Positions 29,388 to 40,298 of a stretch of DNA of 64,000 nucleotides are shown here, one piece after another. Source of the stretch: Pseudomonas sp. ERMR1:02 (lineage in GTDB: Bacteria; Pseudomonadota; Gammaproteobacteria; Pseudomonadales; Pseudomonadaceae); contig NZ_NKJI01000005.1 of assembly GCF_002277815.1 (NCBI RefSeq), positions 248,001 to 312,000 on the forward strand. Reading direction: 5' to 3'. The translations under genes were made by a program, and so were the position numbers. The notes under the pieces are model-generated. The model did not search any database. It was given only the letters and a program-made list of their open reading frames with translations, and was not told the DNA's origin. How positions within the stretch are numbered: position 1 is the first letter of the stretch; each line of letters begins with the position of its first letter.

Positions 29388-29621
29388 ATGAAAGCTGATA
29401 TCCATCCAGAATACCCAGCAGTTGCTGTTACCTGCAGCTGCGGCAACAAGTTCGAAACCCGTTCGACCTTCGGCAAAGCCCTGGCGATCGACGTTTGCAA
29501 CGAGTGCCACCCGTTCTACACCGGTAAGCAGAAGACTCTGGATACCGGCGGCCGCGTACAGCGCTTCGCAGACCGTTTCGGTGCTTTCGGCAAAACCAAA
29601 GCTCCTGCTGCTGCAGAGTAA
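29388..29621 (+). CDS. rpmE: Large ribosomal subunit protein bL31
   Basis: The 77-residue zinc-binding form of L31 has Cys16 and Cys18 (VTCSCGNKF) and Cys37 and Cys40 ([15 protein letters not shown]). The C+ form suggests that a zinc-independent paralogue may exist elsewhere. The GAGGAAGACACC ribosome-binding site lies before the ATG. The tail KTKAPAAAE is longer than usual. Its likely terminator lies inside the next gene's signal-peptide codons. Confidence 0.96.
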   Translation: MKADIHPEYPAVAVTCSCGNKFETRSTFGKALAIDVCNECHPFYTGKQKTLDTGGRVQRFADRFGAFGKTKAPAAAE

Positions 29622-29635
29622 GGTTGAAGAGCCCG

Positions 29636-30436
29636 ATGGGCTTTTCCTTGCTGTTGAAAAAGGCGTCCCTTGCGGGCGCCTTTTTTATGTCCGCGATTTG
29701 GCTTTCCACTGCCCAGGCCTTCTGCCCTGCGCCGAGTGGCCTGACATCCGTCGCGGTGCAGCGGGTGGTGGACGGCGACACGCTGCGCCTGAGCGATGGC
29801 CGCAGTGTGCGCATGATCGGCTTGAATACACCGGAACTGGGCAAGAAAGGCCGCTCCGACGAGCCGTTCGCCGTGGCTGCGCGCAAACGCCTCGAAGCCC
29901 TGGTGGCGGCGAGCGACGGGCGTGTCGGTTTACTGCCTGGTAAAGAAAGCAAAGACCACTACGGGCGAACCCTGGCCCACATCTACGGCGCCGACGGTGC
30001 CAATCTCGAAGCGCAGATGCTCGCCGAAGGCCTGGGTTTTCTGGTGGCGGTCCCGCCGAATGTCGATTTGGTCGGCTGTCAGCAAGCCGCGGAGCGCAGT
30101 GCTCGTCAGGCCGGGCTCGGCGTGTGGCGTCAGTCGCCTGTATTGAAAGCGGATCAGATCAACACGTCCGGTTTTGCTGTGCTCAGCGGTCGTGTGAGCA
30201 AGGTTCAACGCAATCGTGGCGGCGTTTGGATCGAATTGCAGGATTCGGTTGTATTGCGCGTTGCACCCAATTTCCTCAGTCGTTTCGACGCGGCCTCGTT
30301 TGAAAGACTCGAGGGCAAGCAAATCGAGGCGCGTGGCTGGGTGCTGGATCGTTCGCGCCGCGGCGGGCTTAAGGAAGGTCAGGCACGCTGGATGTTGCCG
30401 CTGACAGATCCGGCAATGCTTCAAGTGGCGCAGTGA
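29636..30436 (+). CDS. Secreted thermonuclease-family (SNase-like) protein
   Basis: The 266-residue protein has a signal peptide (MGFSLLLKKASLAGAFFMSA ending AQA, then FCPAP), so it is predicted to be periplasmic or secreted. The staphylococcal-nuclease domain spans about 40-160. VQRVVDGDTLRL and RMIGLNTPELGKKG supply the acidic and Arg residues, and DHYGRTLAHIY follows. Catalytic activity is plausible but untested. The start is uncertain: a TTG at 29624, the ATG at 29636 (chosen for the signal peptide) or an ATG at 29687. The last would place the start after the terminator-like hairpin at 29657-29686 but leave no basic residues in the signal peptide. Confidence 0.8.
   Translation: MGFSLLLKKASLAGAFFMSAIWLSTAQAFCPAPSGLTSVAVQRVVDGDTLRLSDGRSVRMIGLNTPELGKKGRSDEPFAVAARKRLEALVAASDGRVGLLPGKESKDHYGRTLAHIYGADGANLEAQMLAEGLGFLVAVPPNVDLVGCQQAAERSARQAGLGVWRQSPVLKADQINTSGFAVLSGRVSKVQRNRGGVWIELQDSVVLRVAPNFLSRFDAASFERLEGKQIEARGWVLDRSRRGGLKEGQARWMLPLTDPAMLQVAQ
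29657..29686 (+). terminator. Terminator-like hairpin downstream of rpmE
   Basis: AAAAAGGCGTCC / GGGCGCCTTTTTT form a seven-pair GC stem with matching A and T tracts. By shape it is a rho-independent terminator 35 bases after rpmE, but it also codes for part of the nuclease signal peptide. Confidence 0.75.
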
Positions 30437-30617
30437 TAAAAATTGTAGACATTTTTTCAGTCGATTGTGAACAGTCTACCCCTTGTGTTCCGCGGCTCTT
30501 GGCCAAAAGTCTTAGGGCAGGGCGGTTGACAGGGGTGACCGGTCAGTCTTGTGGGGATTTTGCGAGGCGCGTATCCTCGCTGACCAGTCTGTCCAACAGT
30601 AAAAGCGGAATGCCAAA

Positions 30618-31886
30618 ATGTCTGATCTGAAAACTGCCGCTCTCGAATATCATGCCAATCCTCGTCCAGGTAAGCTGAGCGTCGAGCTCACCAAGGCCAC
30701 CGCTACCGCCCGCGACCTGTCGCTGGCCTATAGCCCCGGCGTAGCCGAACCAGTACGCGAAATCGCCCGCGATCCTGAACTGGCCTACAAGTACACCGGT
30801 AAAGGCAACCTGGTTGCAGTCATTTCCGATGGCACCGCGATTCTCGGCCTGGGTAACCTCGGCCCATTGGCTTCCAAGCCAGTGATGGAAGGTAAAGGCG
30901 TGCTGTTCAAGCGCTTCGCCGGCATCGACGTTTTCGACATCGAAGTCGACTCCGAAAGCCCGCAAGCCTTCATCGACACCGTCAAGCGTATCTCCATCAC
31001 ATTCGGTGGCATCAACCTGGAAGACATCAAGGCACCAGAGTGCTTTGAGATCGAACGCGCTCTGATCGAGCAGTGCGACATTCCGGTATTCCACGATGAC
31101 CAGCACGGCACCGCAATCGTGACGGCTGCCGGCATGATCAACGCACTGGAAATCGCCGGCAAAACCTTGGCTGACGCCAAGATCGTCTGCCTCGGCGCTG
31201 GTGCAGCCGCCATCTCCTGCATGAAATTGCTGGTGAGCATGGGCGCCAACATCGAAAACATCTACATGATCGACCGTACCGGCGTGATCCACTCCGGCCG
31301 TGACGATCTGAACCAGTACAAGGCTGTCTTCGCTCACGCGACCGACAAGCGCACCCTGGCTGACGCTCTGCAAGGCGCAGACGTGTTCGTTGGCCTGTCC
31401 GGCCCGAACCTGCTGAGCGCTGAAGGCCTGCTGTCGATGGCGGCCAACCCGATCGTGTTCGCATGCTCGAACCCGGATCCGGAAATCTCGCCAGAACTGG
31501 CGCACGCCACCCGTAACGACGTGATCATGGCCACCGGCCGTTCGGACTACCCGAACCAGGTCAACAACGTACTGGGCTTCCCGTTCATTTTCCGTGGTGC
31601 CCTGGACGTTCGCGCCAAGCGCATCAACGAAGAAATGAAAGTGGCTGCGGCCAATGCCCTGCGCGAACTGGCCAAACTGCCAGTGCCTCAGGAAGTGTGC
31701 GACGCCTACGGTGGCATCAAGCTGGAATTCGGTCGTGAGTACATCATTCCGAAACCAATGGATGCCCGCCTGATCACCCTGATCTCCGATGCCGTGGCCA
31801 AGGCTGCGATCGAGACTGGCGTGGCAACCCTGCCGTATCCGAAGAATTACCCGCTGAAAAGTGTGGATGACGTGTTTAACGGCTAA
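30618..31886 (+). CDS. maeB: NAD(P)-dependent malic enzyme
   Basis: The 422-residue oxidative malate decarboxylase feeds pyruvate and reducing power. Visible are LAYSPGVAEPV, the metal-binding FHDDQHGTAIV and the dinucleotide loop CLGAGAAAISCMK, plus SNPDPEISPELA. The protein is the short form without the C-terminal phosphotransacetylase domain of E. coli MaeB. The cofactor preference is not decided by sequence alone. In the 181-base upstream gap there is a weak promoter-like pair (TTGTGG, 17 bases, TATCCT ending at 30576) and a GCGAGG/CCTCGC hairpin. Confidence 0.92.
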   Translation: MSDLKTAALEYHANPRPGKLSVELTKATATARDLSLAYSPGVAEPVREIARDPELAYKYTGKGNLVAVISDGTAILGLGNLGPLASKPVMEGKGVLFKRFAGIDVFDIEVDSESPQAFIDTVKRISITFGGINLEDIKAPECFEIERALIEQCDIPVFHDDQHGTAIVTAAGMINALEIAGKTLADAKIVCLGAGAAAISCMKLLVSMGANIENIYMIDRTGVIHSGRDDLNQYKAVFAHATDKRTLADALQGADVFVGLSGPNLLSAEGLLSMAANPIVFACSNPDPEISPELAHATRNDVIMATGRSDYPNQVNNVLGFPFIFRGALDVRAKRINEEMKVAAANALRELAKLPVPQEVCDAYGGIKLEFGREYIIPKPMDARLITLISDAVAKAAIETGVATLPYPKNYPLKSVDDVFNG

Positions 31887-31906
31887 ATCGTTGTAGCGCT
31901 TCAACC

Positions 31907-31940
31907 AAAAGCCCTGGCTCCTGTGAGTCGGGGCTTTTTT
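31907..31940 (+). terminator. Intrinsic terminator of maeB
   Basis: The AAAAGCCC / GGGCTTTTTT stem has an inner GCTC/GAGT pairing and ends in six Ts. It lies 21 bases after the stop. Confidence 0.85.
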
Positions 31941-31974
31941 GTATCTGAGAGTTTTACATCGGCCGTAAGGATCT

Positions 31975-32043
31975 CTTCGCGGGCAAGCCTCGCTCCTACA
32001 GAAAATCACGAAAACCCTGTAGGAGCGAGGCTTGCCCGCGAAG
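31975..32043. repeat. Paired REP element
   Basis: CTTCGCGGGCAAGCCTCGCTCC and inverted GGAGCGAGGCTTGCCCGCGAAG. It lies between the convergent maeB and ponA terminators. Confidence 0.88.
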
Positions 32044-32067
32044 GCAGCATGACAGGCGACCCATAAT

Positions 32068-32104
32068 AAAAAGCCCCGCGCTTCTCTCGAAGGCGGGGCT
32101 TTTT
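32068..32104 (-). terminator. Terminator of ponA, probably bidirectional
   Basis: The long stem pairs GCCCCGC (32073-32079) plus CTTC with GAAG plus GCGGGGC, around a TCTC loop and one bulged G. It is flanked by five As and five Ts. It is read from ponA on the minus strand. Confidence 0.85.
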
Positions 32105-32120
32105 GTGTTGCGACGTGGGA

Positions 32121-34562
32121 TCAGAACAAATCGATCGGCGCCGCTTCATCCGCTGGTAGCGGGCTGCCCGGTGCATGGTCGTTGCCCAGTTCATTTACCG
32201 ACGGTGGCGTATCTTCGGCCTTGAACAGTTCGAAGTAAGCGCCAGGCGTGCCTGGGCTGGCCGCACGGCCGCTGACCGGGTCGATGCGCAGGCTCAGGAT
32301 GCCTTCGGGCTCTGGCTGCGTGTGAGGCGGCAGGCCTTTGAGCGCGGCACCCATGTAGTTCATCCAGATCGGCAGCGCGACGGTGCCGCCGAATTCCTTG
32401 CGGCCGAGGCTCTCAGGCTGGTCGAATCCGGTCCACACAGTAGTCACGTAATCAGCGTTGTAACCGGAGAACCAGGCGTCCTTGGACTCGTTGGTGGTGC
32501 CGGTCTTGCCGGCGATGTCACCGCGACCCAGGGCCAGGGCACGACGGCCGGTGCCGAGTTTGATCACATCCTCAAGCATGCTGTTGAGGATGTAAGTGGT
32601 GCGGCCATCGACAATGCGTTCAGCCGCCGCCGGTGCCTGTTGCGCCGGTTGGGCGGTCAGTGCTTCGCCTGGAGTGGCGTTGACCGTAAAGGCCTCGGCC
32701 ACTGGCGCGGCGATACCGTCGCTGGCGGCGGCGCCCTTCGGAACGCTCGGCGGGTTGGCGACGAACAGCGTATCGCCATTGCGGCTTTCGACCTTGTCGA
32801 TGATGTACGGGGTGACTTTGTAGCCGCCGTTGGCGAAGGTGCTCCAGCCAGTGGCGATTTCCATCGGTGTCAGGGTTGCGGTGCCCAAAGCCAGGGAGAG
32901 GTTGGGCGGTAGATCCTGCTTGTTGAAGCCAAAGCGGGTGATGTAGTCGATGGTTTTGCCAACGCCCATCGCCTGCAACAAGCGGATCGATACGAGGTTG
33001 CGCGACTTGTACAACGCTTCGCGCAGGCGGATCGGGCCCAGGAAGGTGTTGGTGTCGTTTTTCGGACGCCAGACCTTGTCCAGGTACTCATCGACGAACA
33101 CGATCGGGGCGTCGTTCACCAGGGTGGCGGCGGTGTAGCCGTTATCCAGCGCGGCGCTGTAAACGAAAGGCTTGAAGCTCGAGCCCGGCTGGCGCTTGGC
33201 CTGCAATGCGCGGTTGTAGTTGCTCTGTTCGAAGGCAAAACCGCCAACCAGCGAGCGGATCGCACCGTTCTGCGGGTCGAGGGACACCAGCGCGCCCTGG
33301 GCTTGCGGGATCTGGCTGAACTTCAGCGAAGTGTCTGGCTGACGCTGTACGCGAATCAGATCGCCGACCTGGGCCACGTCCGACGGCTGCTTCGGATTGG
33401 CACCCATGCTGTTGGTGTTCAGGAATGGGCGAGCCCATTTCATTGTGTCCCAGCTGACGTGTTCATTGCCGGTGCGGGTCAGTACCTGCAGGCCGTTTTT
33501 GTCGACCTGGGTCACGATGGCCGGCTCAAGGCTGCTGATGGTGCGTTGCTTGGTCAGTTCGGTCGCCCACGCCTCGTGAGTCTTGCCCGGCAGGCGTGAT
33601 TCGGGCCCACGATAGCCGTGACGCTGGTCGTAGGTCATCAAACCTTCGTGGACAGCGGTATTGGCCATTTCCTGCAGGTTGCTCGGCACCGTCGTGGTGA
33701 CACGGAAACCTTCGGTGTACGCATCGCTGCCGTAACGACCGACCATTTCGGCACGAGCCATTTCTGCGATGTAGGGAGCGTTCACTTCCGGTGTCGGCAC
33801 GTGATAGCTGGCGTTCAGCGGTTCGTTGATCGCGGCGGTGTAATCGGCTTCGCTGATTTTGCCGAGCTTGTACATGCGCCCCAGGATCCAGTCGCGACGC
33901 TCCTTGCTACGTGCCGGGTTGGCGAGCGGGTTGAAACGCGACGGGGCTTTCGGCAGACCGGCGATCATCGCCATCTGCGCCAGGCTGACGTCGCGAATCG
34001 ACTTGCCATAGTAGACCTGTGCCGCCGCTTCGATGCCGTAGGCGCGGTTGCCCAGATAGATCTTGTTGACGTACAGCTCAAGGATTTCGTCCTTGGTCAG
34101 CTGCCGTTCGATCTGCAGCGCCAGGAGGATTTCAGTTGTTTTGCGTGAAAAGCTGCGTTCGCTGCTCAGGAAGAAGTTCTTCGCCACCTGCATGGTGATG
34201 GTGCTGCCGCCGGACTGGATGTGCCCGCTTTTGACCAATTGACTAGCCGCGCGCATCAGGCTGCTGGGGTCGACGCCATAGTGGTTGGCGAAGTTATCGT
34301 CTTCAGCACTTAGTAACGCATTGATGAAGTTGGGGGGAATGTCGGCGAAACGGATGGGTGTACGGCGCATTTCGCCAAATTCTGCGATCAACTTGTTGTC
34401 GCTGCTGTAGACCCGCAATGGAATCTGCAACTGGATGCTTCTCAGCGCCTCCACGGAGGGTAATCCGGGGCTAAGGTAAAGAAACGCCCCGCTCAGACCC
34501 AAAAGCAGTCCGCAGAAAACCGCGACGATGGACCAACCGAAAAATTTCAGCAGACGAATCAA
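32121..34562 (-). CDS. ponA: Penicillin-binding protein 1A
   Basis: The 813-residue bifunctional peptidoglycan synthase has an N-terminal membrane anchor (about 8-30). The glycosyltransferase domain (about 50-230) carries ALLSAEDDNFANHYGVD and the motifs GGSTITMQVAKNF and ILELYVNKIYLG. An OB-like insert follows, then the transpeptidase domain with the active-site Ser in QPGSSFKPF, SRN (YKSRNLVSI) and GKTGTTNE. It is divergent from pilM, the conserved arrangement in Pseudomonas. It is also called mrcA. Confidence 0.96.
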   Translation of the reverse strand: MIRLLKFFGWSIVAVFCGLLLGLSGAFLYLSPGLPSVEALRSIQLQIPLRVYSSDNKLIAEFGEMRRTPIRFADIPPNFINALLSAEDDNFANHYGVDPSSLMRAASQLVKSGHIQSGGSTITMQVAKNFFLSSERSFSRKTTEILLALQIERQLTKDEILELYVNKIYLGNRAYGIEAAAQVYYGKSIRDVSLAQMAMIAGLPKAPSRFNPLANPARSKERRDWILGRMYKLGKISEADYTAAINEPLNASYHVPTPEVNAPYIAEMARAEMVGRYGSDAYTEGFRVTTTVPSNLQEMANTAVHEGLMTYDQRHGYRGPESRLPGKTHEAWATELTKQRTISSLEPAIVTQVDKNGLQVLTRTGNEHVSWDTMKWARPFLNTNSMGANPKQPSDVAQVGDLIRVQRQPDTSLKFSQIPQAQGALVSLDPQNGAIRSLVGGFAFEQSNYNRALQAKRQPGSSFKPFVYSAALDNGYTAATLVNDAPIVFVDEYLDKVWRPKNDTNTFLGPIRLREALYKSRNLVSIRLLQAMGVGKTIDYITRFGFNKQDLPPNLSLALGTATLTPMEIATGWSTFANGGYKVTPYIIDKVESRNGDTLFVANPPSVPKGAAASDGIAAPVAEAFTVNATPGEALTAQPAQQAPAAAERIVDGRTTYILNSMLEDVIKLGTGRRALALGRGDIAGKTGTTNESKDAWFSGYNADYVTTVWTGFDQPESLGRKEFGGTVALPIWMNYMGAALKGLPPHTQPEPEGILSLRIDPVSGRAASPGTPGAYFELFKAEDTPPSVNELGNDHAPGSPLPADEAAPIDLF

Positions 34563-34660
34563 GGCTTTTGGATATCCAGGGCAAAGAATGAATTAGGCAT
34601 CAGGGTTCAGGCTAAAGGCGAACGACCCGCGCTTGAGAAAAGCGAAAAAAAACGCTGGGC

Positions 34661-34666
34661 ATTATA
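34661..34666 (-). promoter_or_regulatory. Candidate -10 of the ponA promoter
   Basis: A perfect TATAAT on the minus strand lies about 100 bases upstream of the ponA ATG, in the 213-base divergent gap with pilM. The best -35-like hexamer (ATGACG) is 19 bases upstream, longer than ideal. I see no clear pilM promoter. Confidence 0.4.
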
Positions 34667-34748
34667 AGCATTTTTCCGTCGAAAGCGTCATTGGCGGCGG
34701 CTGTCAAGACGGGTGGATGGAACGCAACACACATTACAGAGTCCGTAA

Positions 34749-35836
<1,088 letters not shown>

Positions 35837-35837
<1 letters not shown>

Positions 35838-36403
35838 TGGCGCGGATCAATCTTTTACCTTGGCGCGAAGAGCTGCGCGAACAGCGTCGCAAGCGTTTTT
35901 TATTGATTCTGGTCGGTGTATTGGTGGGGGCGTCCGGCGCGGTGTTGATCGCAAACCAGGCGATCAACAACGCCATAGACCGGCAGGTTGCCCGCAACGA
36001 TTACATCGGCAAACAGATTGTCGAGGTCGACGAACGGATCAAGCAGATCAGCGATCTCAAGGACCGTCGCCAGCAATTGGTCGAGCGCATGCGCATCATC
36101 CAGGACTTGCAGGGCAATCGGCCGATCAGTGGGCGAATTTTTGATCAGTTGGCGCGGACCCTGCCCGACGGGGTGTATTTCACGGAAGTGAAAAAGGCCG
36201 GCAAAACCTTGTCCATCACTGGCGCGGCAGAATCCAACAATCGTGTTTCCGACCTGATGCGCAATCTGGACGCGTCCGACTGGTTCGATGCGCCCAGCCT
36301 GACGGAAGTCAAGGCAACCACCGCTGGTCAACTGGACCAGGCCAACGTCTTTCAGTTGTCCGTTCGTCAGACCCGACCTGCCGCCGTGGAGGACGGGGAA
36401 TGA
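35837..36403 (+). CDS. pilN: Type IV pilus assembly protein PilN
   Basis: The 188-residue bitopic protein has the conserved cytoplasmic INLLPWREELREQRRKRF motif that binds PilM, one membrane helix at about 22-44, then a coiled coil and a ferredoxin-like periplasmic domain that pairs with PilO. It overlaps pilM by 1 base and pilO by 4 bases. Confidence 0.95.
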
Positions 36404-37020
36404 GTCTGTCCGAGTGGTTCGAAGGGCTGCGCAAAATCGATATCAATGATCTGGACACCAACAACATCGGTTCATGGCCACCTGCGATCAAGCTTTTGGT
36501 GGGCGCCCTGGTCATGATTCTGGTACTGGTGCTTGGTTACAGTTTCTCTACGAGCGACCTTGAGAATCAGCTCCATCTCAAAGGCGAAGAAGAGTCGACA
36601 CTCAAGGAGCAATTCGCCACCAAAGCCCACATGGCGGCGAATCTGGAGCTCTACACCCAGCAGATGAAGGAGATGGAGAACTCCTTTGGCGTGCTGCTGC
36701 GGCAACTGCCCAGCGACACCGAAGTGCCGGGCTTGCTGGAAGACATTACCCGCACTGGCCTGGGCAGTGGTCTGGAGTTTGAAGAGATCAAGCTGTTGCC
36801 CGAGGTCACCCAGCCGTTTTACATCGAACTGCCGATCCAGATTACCGTTACCGGCGCCTATCACGACCTGGCTACATTCGTCAGTGGTGTGGCCGGGTTG
36901 CCGCGCATTGTCACCCTGCATGATTTCGACCTGGCACCGGTCAATCCCGAAGGGCCCAAACTGCGCATGAGCATCCTGGCCAAGACCTATCGCTACAACG
37001 ACAAGGGGCTGCACCCATGA
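36400..37020 (+). CDS. pilO: Type IV pilus assembly protein PilO
   Basis: The 206-residue inner-membrane partner of PilN has a cytoplasmic start (SLSEWFEGLRKIDINDLD), one membrane helix (about 29-48), a coiled coil (about 52-95) and a periplasmic ferredoxin-like fold with the conserved LPEVTQPFYIELPIQITVTG region. It overlaps both pilN and pilP by 4 bases. Confidence 0.95.
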   Translation: MSLSEWFEGLRKIDINDLDTNNIGSWPPAIKLLVGALVMILVLVLGYSFSTSDLENQLHLKGEEESTLKEQFATKAHMAANLELYTQQMKEMENSFGVLLRQLPSDTEVPGLLEDITRTGLGSGLEFEEIKLLPEVTQPFYIELPIQITVTGAYHDLATFVSGVAGLPRIVTLHDFDLAPVNPEGPKLRMSILAKTYRYNDKGLHP

Positions 37021-37541
37021 ACCCGATTCGTGTTTTTTCCATGGTCGTGGTGATGGCCGCTCTTGCCGGCTGTGGCGGTGATGCCTTCAGTGACCTGGAC
37101 GCCTACATGAACGAAGTGCGCCTGCGGGCGCCGGGCAAGATTGAACCAACGCCCACATTCCGGTCTTACCCGACATTCACTTACAACGCCGCCAACCTGC
37201 GCAGCCCGTTTTCACGACAAGCCAGAGTCGACCTGGCCGGCCAGAAACACGGCTCGCGCAACGTCAAGCCTGACCCGGGCCGAGTCAAGCAATACCTCGA
37301 GGGCTTCAATATCGAACAGTTTGAAATGGTCGGCACGATTTCCAATGCATCAGGTTCCTTTGCGCTGCTGCGCGGGGCAGGCGGGGTGCACCGACTGAAA
37401 GCCGGAGATTACCTTGGGCGTAACGATGGGCGGATCGTCGCCATCAATGCCTCGCAAGTCGATCTGGTCGAAATCGTACCTGACGGCGAAGGTGCCTGGC
37501 TGGAACGGCCGCGGACCATCCCTTTGAAAGAGCACTCATAG
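37017..37541 (+). CDS. pilP: Type IV pilus lipoprotein PilP
   Basis: The 174-residue lipoprotein has a lipobox LAGC at about 16-19 of the signal peptide. A disordered segment follows, then a beta-rich domain (from about 95: FEMVGTISNASGSFALLRG) that contacts the PilQ secretin and the PilNO dimer. The C-terminal part has VHRLKAGDYLGRNDGRI, typical of PilP. It overlaps pilO and lies 13 bases before pilQ. Confidence 0.95.
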   Translation: MNPIRVFSMVVVMAALAGCGGDAFSDLDAYMNEVRLRAPGKIEPTPTFRSYPTFTYNAANLRSPFSRQARVDLAGQKHGSRNVKPDPGRVKQYLEGFNIEQFEMVGTISNASGSFALLRGAGGVHRLKAGDYLGRNDGRIVAINASQVDLVEIVPDGEGAWLERPRTIPLKEHS

Positions 37542-37554
37542 TGGAACTCGAAAA

Positions 37555-39624
37555 ATGAACAGGATTTTCTACACCCTCGGAATGTCGCTATGGATAGCGA
37601 TGCTGTCGCCGATGGTACAAGCGACCAACCTCAAGGCGCTGGATGTCGCCGCGCTGCCTGGGGACCGCGTCGAGTTGAAGCTGGCGTTCGATGAGCAACC
37701 TCCGGCGCCCCATGGGTATACGACGGAGTCCCCTGCGCGGATCGCGCTGGATTTGCCAGGTGTTGTCAGTCAACTGGCGAACAAGACTCGCGATCTTGGC
37801 AGCGGCAATGCCCAAAGCGCTACGGTGGTCGAGTCCAAGGATCGCACGCGGCTGATCATCAATCTGACTCGGTTGACTCCCTACAACACGCGGGTCGAAG
37901 GCAACACCCTCTTTGTGGTGGTGGGGCAAGGCGCTAAAAGCACAGCATCCAGACCGCCAGCTGCCGTAGTGCCGGCCCCGGCGCGTGCATCCGCACCAAT
38001 GGCGAAAGCCATTCGGGCAGTGGACTTTCAACGCGGCACCCAGGGCGAAGGCAATGTGGTGATCGATTTGTCGGATCCGTCCATCACGCCCGACATTCAG
38101 GAGCGCGAGGGCAAGATCGTTCTCGGTTTCGCCAAAACCCGATTGCCCGAGCCGCTACGCGTGCGCCTGGACGTCAAGGATTTCGCCACGCCGGTGCAGT
38201 TCGTCAATGCCAGCGCCACAGGTGACAGGGCCACGATCACTATCGAGCCCAGCGGTGCCTTCGATTACTCGACCTATCAGACTGACAACAAGCTGACCGT
38301 CAGTATCCGGCCGATGACCGTCGACGACCTGCAGAACCGTAACACCGACCGCTACGCCTACAGCGGTGAGAAACTCTCGCTGAATTTTCAGGACATCGAT
38401 GTGCGTTCGGTACTGCAACTGATCGCCGATTTCACCAATCTCAACTTGGTGGCCAGTGATACGGTGCAAGGTGGCATCACGCTACGTTTGCAAAACGTGC
38501 CGTGGGATCAGGCGCTGGATCTGGTGTTGAAAACCAAAGGCCTGGATAAACGCAAGATTGGTAACGTCCTCCTGGTAGCGCCGGCCGATGAAATCGCCGC
38601 CCGGGAACGTCAGGAACTGGAGTCGCAGAAGCAGATCGCCGAGCTGGCCCCGCTGCGGCGGGAGTTGCTGCAGGTCAACTACGCCAAGGCGGCCGATATT
38701 GCCAAACTGTTCCAGTCGGTGACCAGCGCCGAGGCTAAAATCGACGAACGGGGTTCGATTACCGTCGATGAACGCACCAACAACATCATTGCCTACCAGA
38801 CCCAGGACCGGCTCGACGAGTTGCGCCGAATCGTGGCGCAACTGGATATCCCGGTGCGCCAGGTGATGATCGAGGCGCGGATCGTCGAAGCCAACGTCGA
38901 CTACGACAAAAGCCTCGGCGTGCGCTGGGGCGGTTCGATCCAGAACAAGGGCAACTGGAACACATCTGGCGTCAGCAACGGTGCCAACGGGTCATCGACC
39001 ATCGGCACGCCCGGAAGCACCAGCACCAATTCGCCGTTCGTCGACTTGGGCGCCGCGAACAACACCTCCGGGATCGGCATCGCGTTCATCACCGATAACG
39101 TCTTGCTCGACCTGGAATTGACCGCCATGGAGAAAACCGGCAACGGCGAAATCGTCTCGCAACCCAAGGTAGTAACGTCCGACAAGGAAACCGCCAAGAT
39201 CCTCAAGGGCACCGAGATTCCTTATCAGGAGGCCAGCTCAAGTGGCGCCACCTCGGTGTCGTTCAAGGAGGCCTCGCTGTCGCTGGAAGTCACGCCGCAA
39301 ATTACCCCGGACAACCGGATCATCATGGAGGTCAAGGTCACCAAGGACGAGCCGGACTACCTGAACAAAGTGCAGGATGTGCCGCCAATCAAGAAAAACG
39401 AGGTCAACGCCAAGGTCCTGGTCAACGATGGCGAGACCATCGTGATTGGTGGCGTTTTCTCAAATACTCAAAGCAAGGTTGTAGATAAGGTGCCATTTCT
39501 TGGCGATGTGCCGTATCTTGGCCGCCTTTTCCGGCGTGACGTGGTTTCGGAGAAAAAATCCGAGCTGTTGGTGTTTCTCACACCGCGTATCATGAATAAC
39601 CAGGCGATTGCTGTGAGTCGTTGA
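37555..39624 (+). CDS. pilQ: Type IV pilus secretin PilQ
   Basis: The 689-residue outer-membrane secretin through which the pilus exits has a signal peptide (about 1-23, ending VQA). Two AMIN domains that bind peptidoglycan (about 25-230) follow, then N0/N1 domains ([20 protein letters not shown] from about 280) and the secretin core (about 430-685). The core has [40 protein letters not shown] and [11 protein letters not shown] Gly/Ser/Asn-rich segment (about 465-505) is a variable loop. Confidence 0.96.
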   Translation: MNRIFYTLGMSLWIAMLSPMVQATNLKALDVAALPGDRVELKLAFDEQPPAPHGYTTESPARIALDLPGVVSQLANKTRDLGSGNAQSATVVESKDRTRLIINLTRLTPYNTRVEGNTLFVVVGQGAKSTASRPPAAVVPAPARASAPMAKAIRAVDFQRGTQGEGNVVIDLSDPSITPDIQEREGKIVLGFAKTRLPEPLRVRLDVKDFATPVQFVNASATGDRATITIEPSGAFDYSTYQTDNKLTVSIRPMTVDDLQNRNTDRYAYSGEKLSLNFQDIDVRSVLQLIADFTNLNLVASDTVQGGITLRLQNVPWDQALDLVLKTKGLDKRKIGNVLLVAPADEIAARERQELESQKQIAELAPLRRELLQVNYAKAADIAKLFQSVTSAEAKIDERGSITVDERTNNIIAYQTQDRLDELRRIVAQLDIPVRQVMIEARIVEANVDYDKSLGVRWGGSIQNKGNWNTSGVSNGANGSSTIGTPGSTSTNSPFVDLGAANNTSGIGIAFITDNVLLDLELTAMEKTGNGEIVSQPKVVTSDKETAKILKGTEIPYQEASSSGATSVSFKEASLSLEVTPQITPDNRIIMEVKVTKDEPDYLNKVQDVPPIKKNEVNAKVLVNDGETIVIGGVFSNTQSKVVDKVPFLGDVPYLGRLFRRDVVSEKKSELLVFLTPRIMNNQAIAVSR

Positions 39625-39628
39625 TTCT

Positions 39629-40147
39629 GTGCGAAATTTGATTCTTGTAGGACCGATGGGGGCTGGAAAAAGCACCATCGGCCGGTTGCTGGCCAAAGAG
39701 CTGCGCTTGCCATTCAAAGATTCCGATAAGGAAATTGAATTACGCACGGGCGCCAATATCCCATGGATCTTCGACAAGGAAGGCGAACCGGGCTTTCGTG
39801 ACCGCGAGCAGGCAATGATTGCCGAGCTGTGCGATTACGACGGTGTGGTGCTGGCGACCGGCGGTGGCGCAGTCATGCGCGAAGCCAATCGTCGGGCGCT
39901 GCACGCTGGTGGACGGGTGGTCTATCTGCATGCCTCTGTCGAGCAGCAGGTCGGTCGTACGTCCCGCGACCGCAATCGGCCATTATTGCGCACTGCCGAT
40001 CCGGCCAAGACACTTCGGGATCTGTTGGCTATCCGTGATCCGCTGTATCGGGAAATCGCCGATCTGGTGGTGGAAACCGATGAGCGACCGCCGCGAATGG
40101 TGGTGCTCGATATTCTCGAACGCTTGCAGCAACTGCCTCCCCGTTAA
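39629..40147 (+). CDS. aroK: Shikimate kinase
   Basis: The 172-residue P-loop kinase phosphorylates shikimate in aromatic amino-acid synthesis. Walker A is [11 protein letters not shown]. The shikimate-binding [13 protein letters not shown] and GGGAVMR are present, and the lid region contains [13 protein letters not shown]. The start is a GTG, 4 bases after the pilQ stop, with no separate promoter visible, so it is probably cotranscribed with the pil genes. Confidence 0.95.
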   Translation: MRNLILVGPMGAGKSTIGRLLAKELRLPFKDSDKEIELRTGANIPWIFDKEGEPGFRDREQAMIAELCDYDGVVLATGGGAVMREANRRALHAGGRVVYLHASVEQQVGRTSRDRNRPLLRTADPAKTLRDLLAIRDPLYREIADLVVETDERPPRMVVLDILERLQQLPPR

Positions 40148-40298
40148 TGCGCAGCGCGAAATGCGCTATCCTCGGCGTCTTGCCACGACCGCTCAAGGTT
40201 GTGGCGAACGGCTACCGAACGGCGTCACACCAGCAGAGGCCGTGGACATTCGTTAACTCAAGGCAGGTTGCCTGATTCCATCTTCACTGTGGGGACAC

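Noticed and set aside
30524..30560. TTGACA at 30524 upstream of maeB as a promoter -35
   Set aside because: No acceptable -10 lies 16-18 bases downstream; the TATCCT farther on is better served by TTGTGG.
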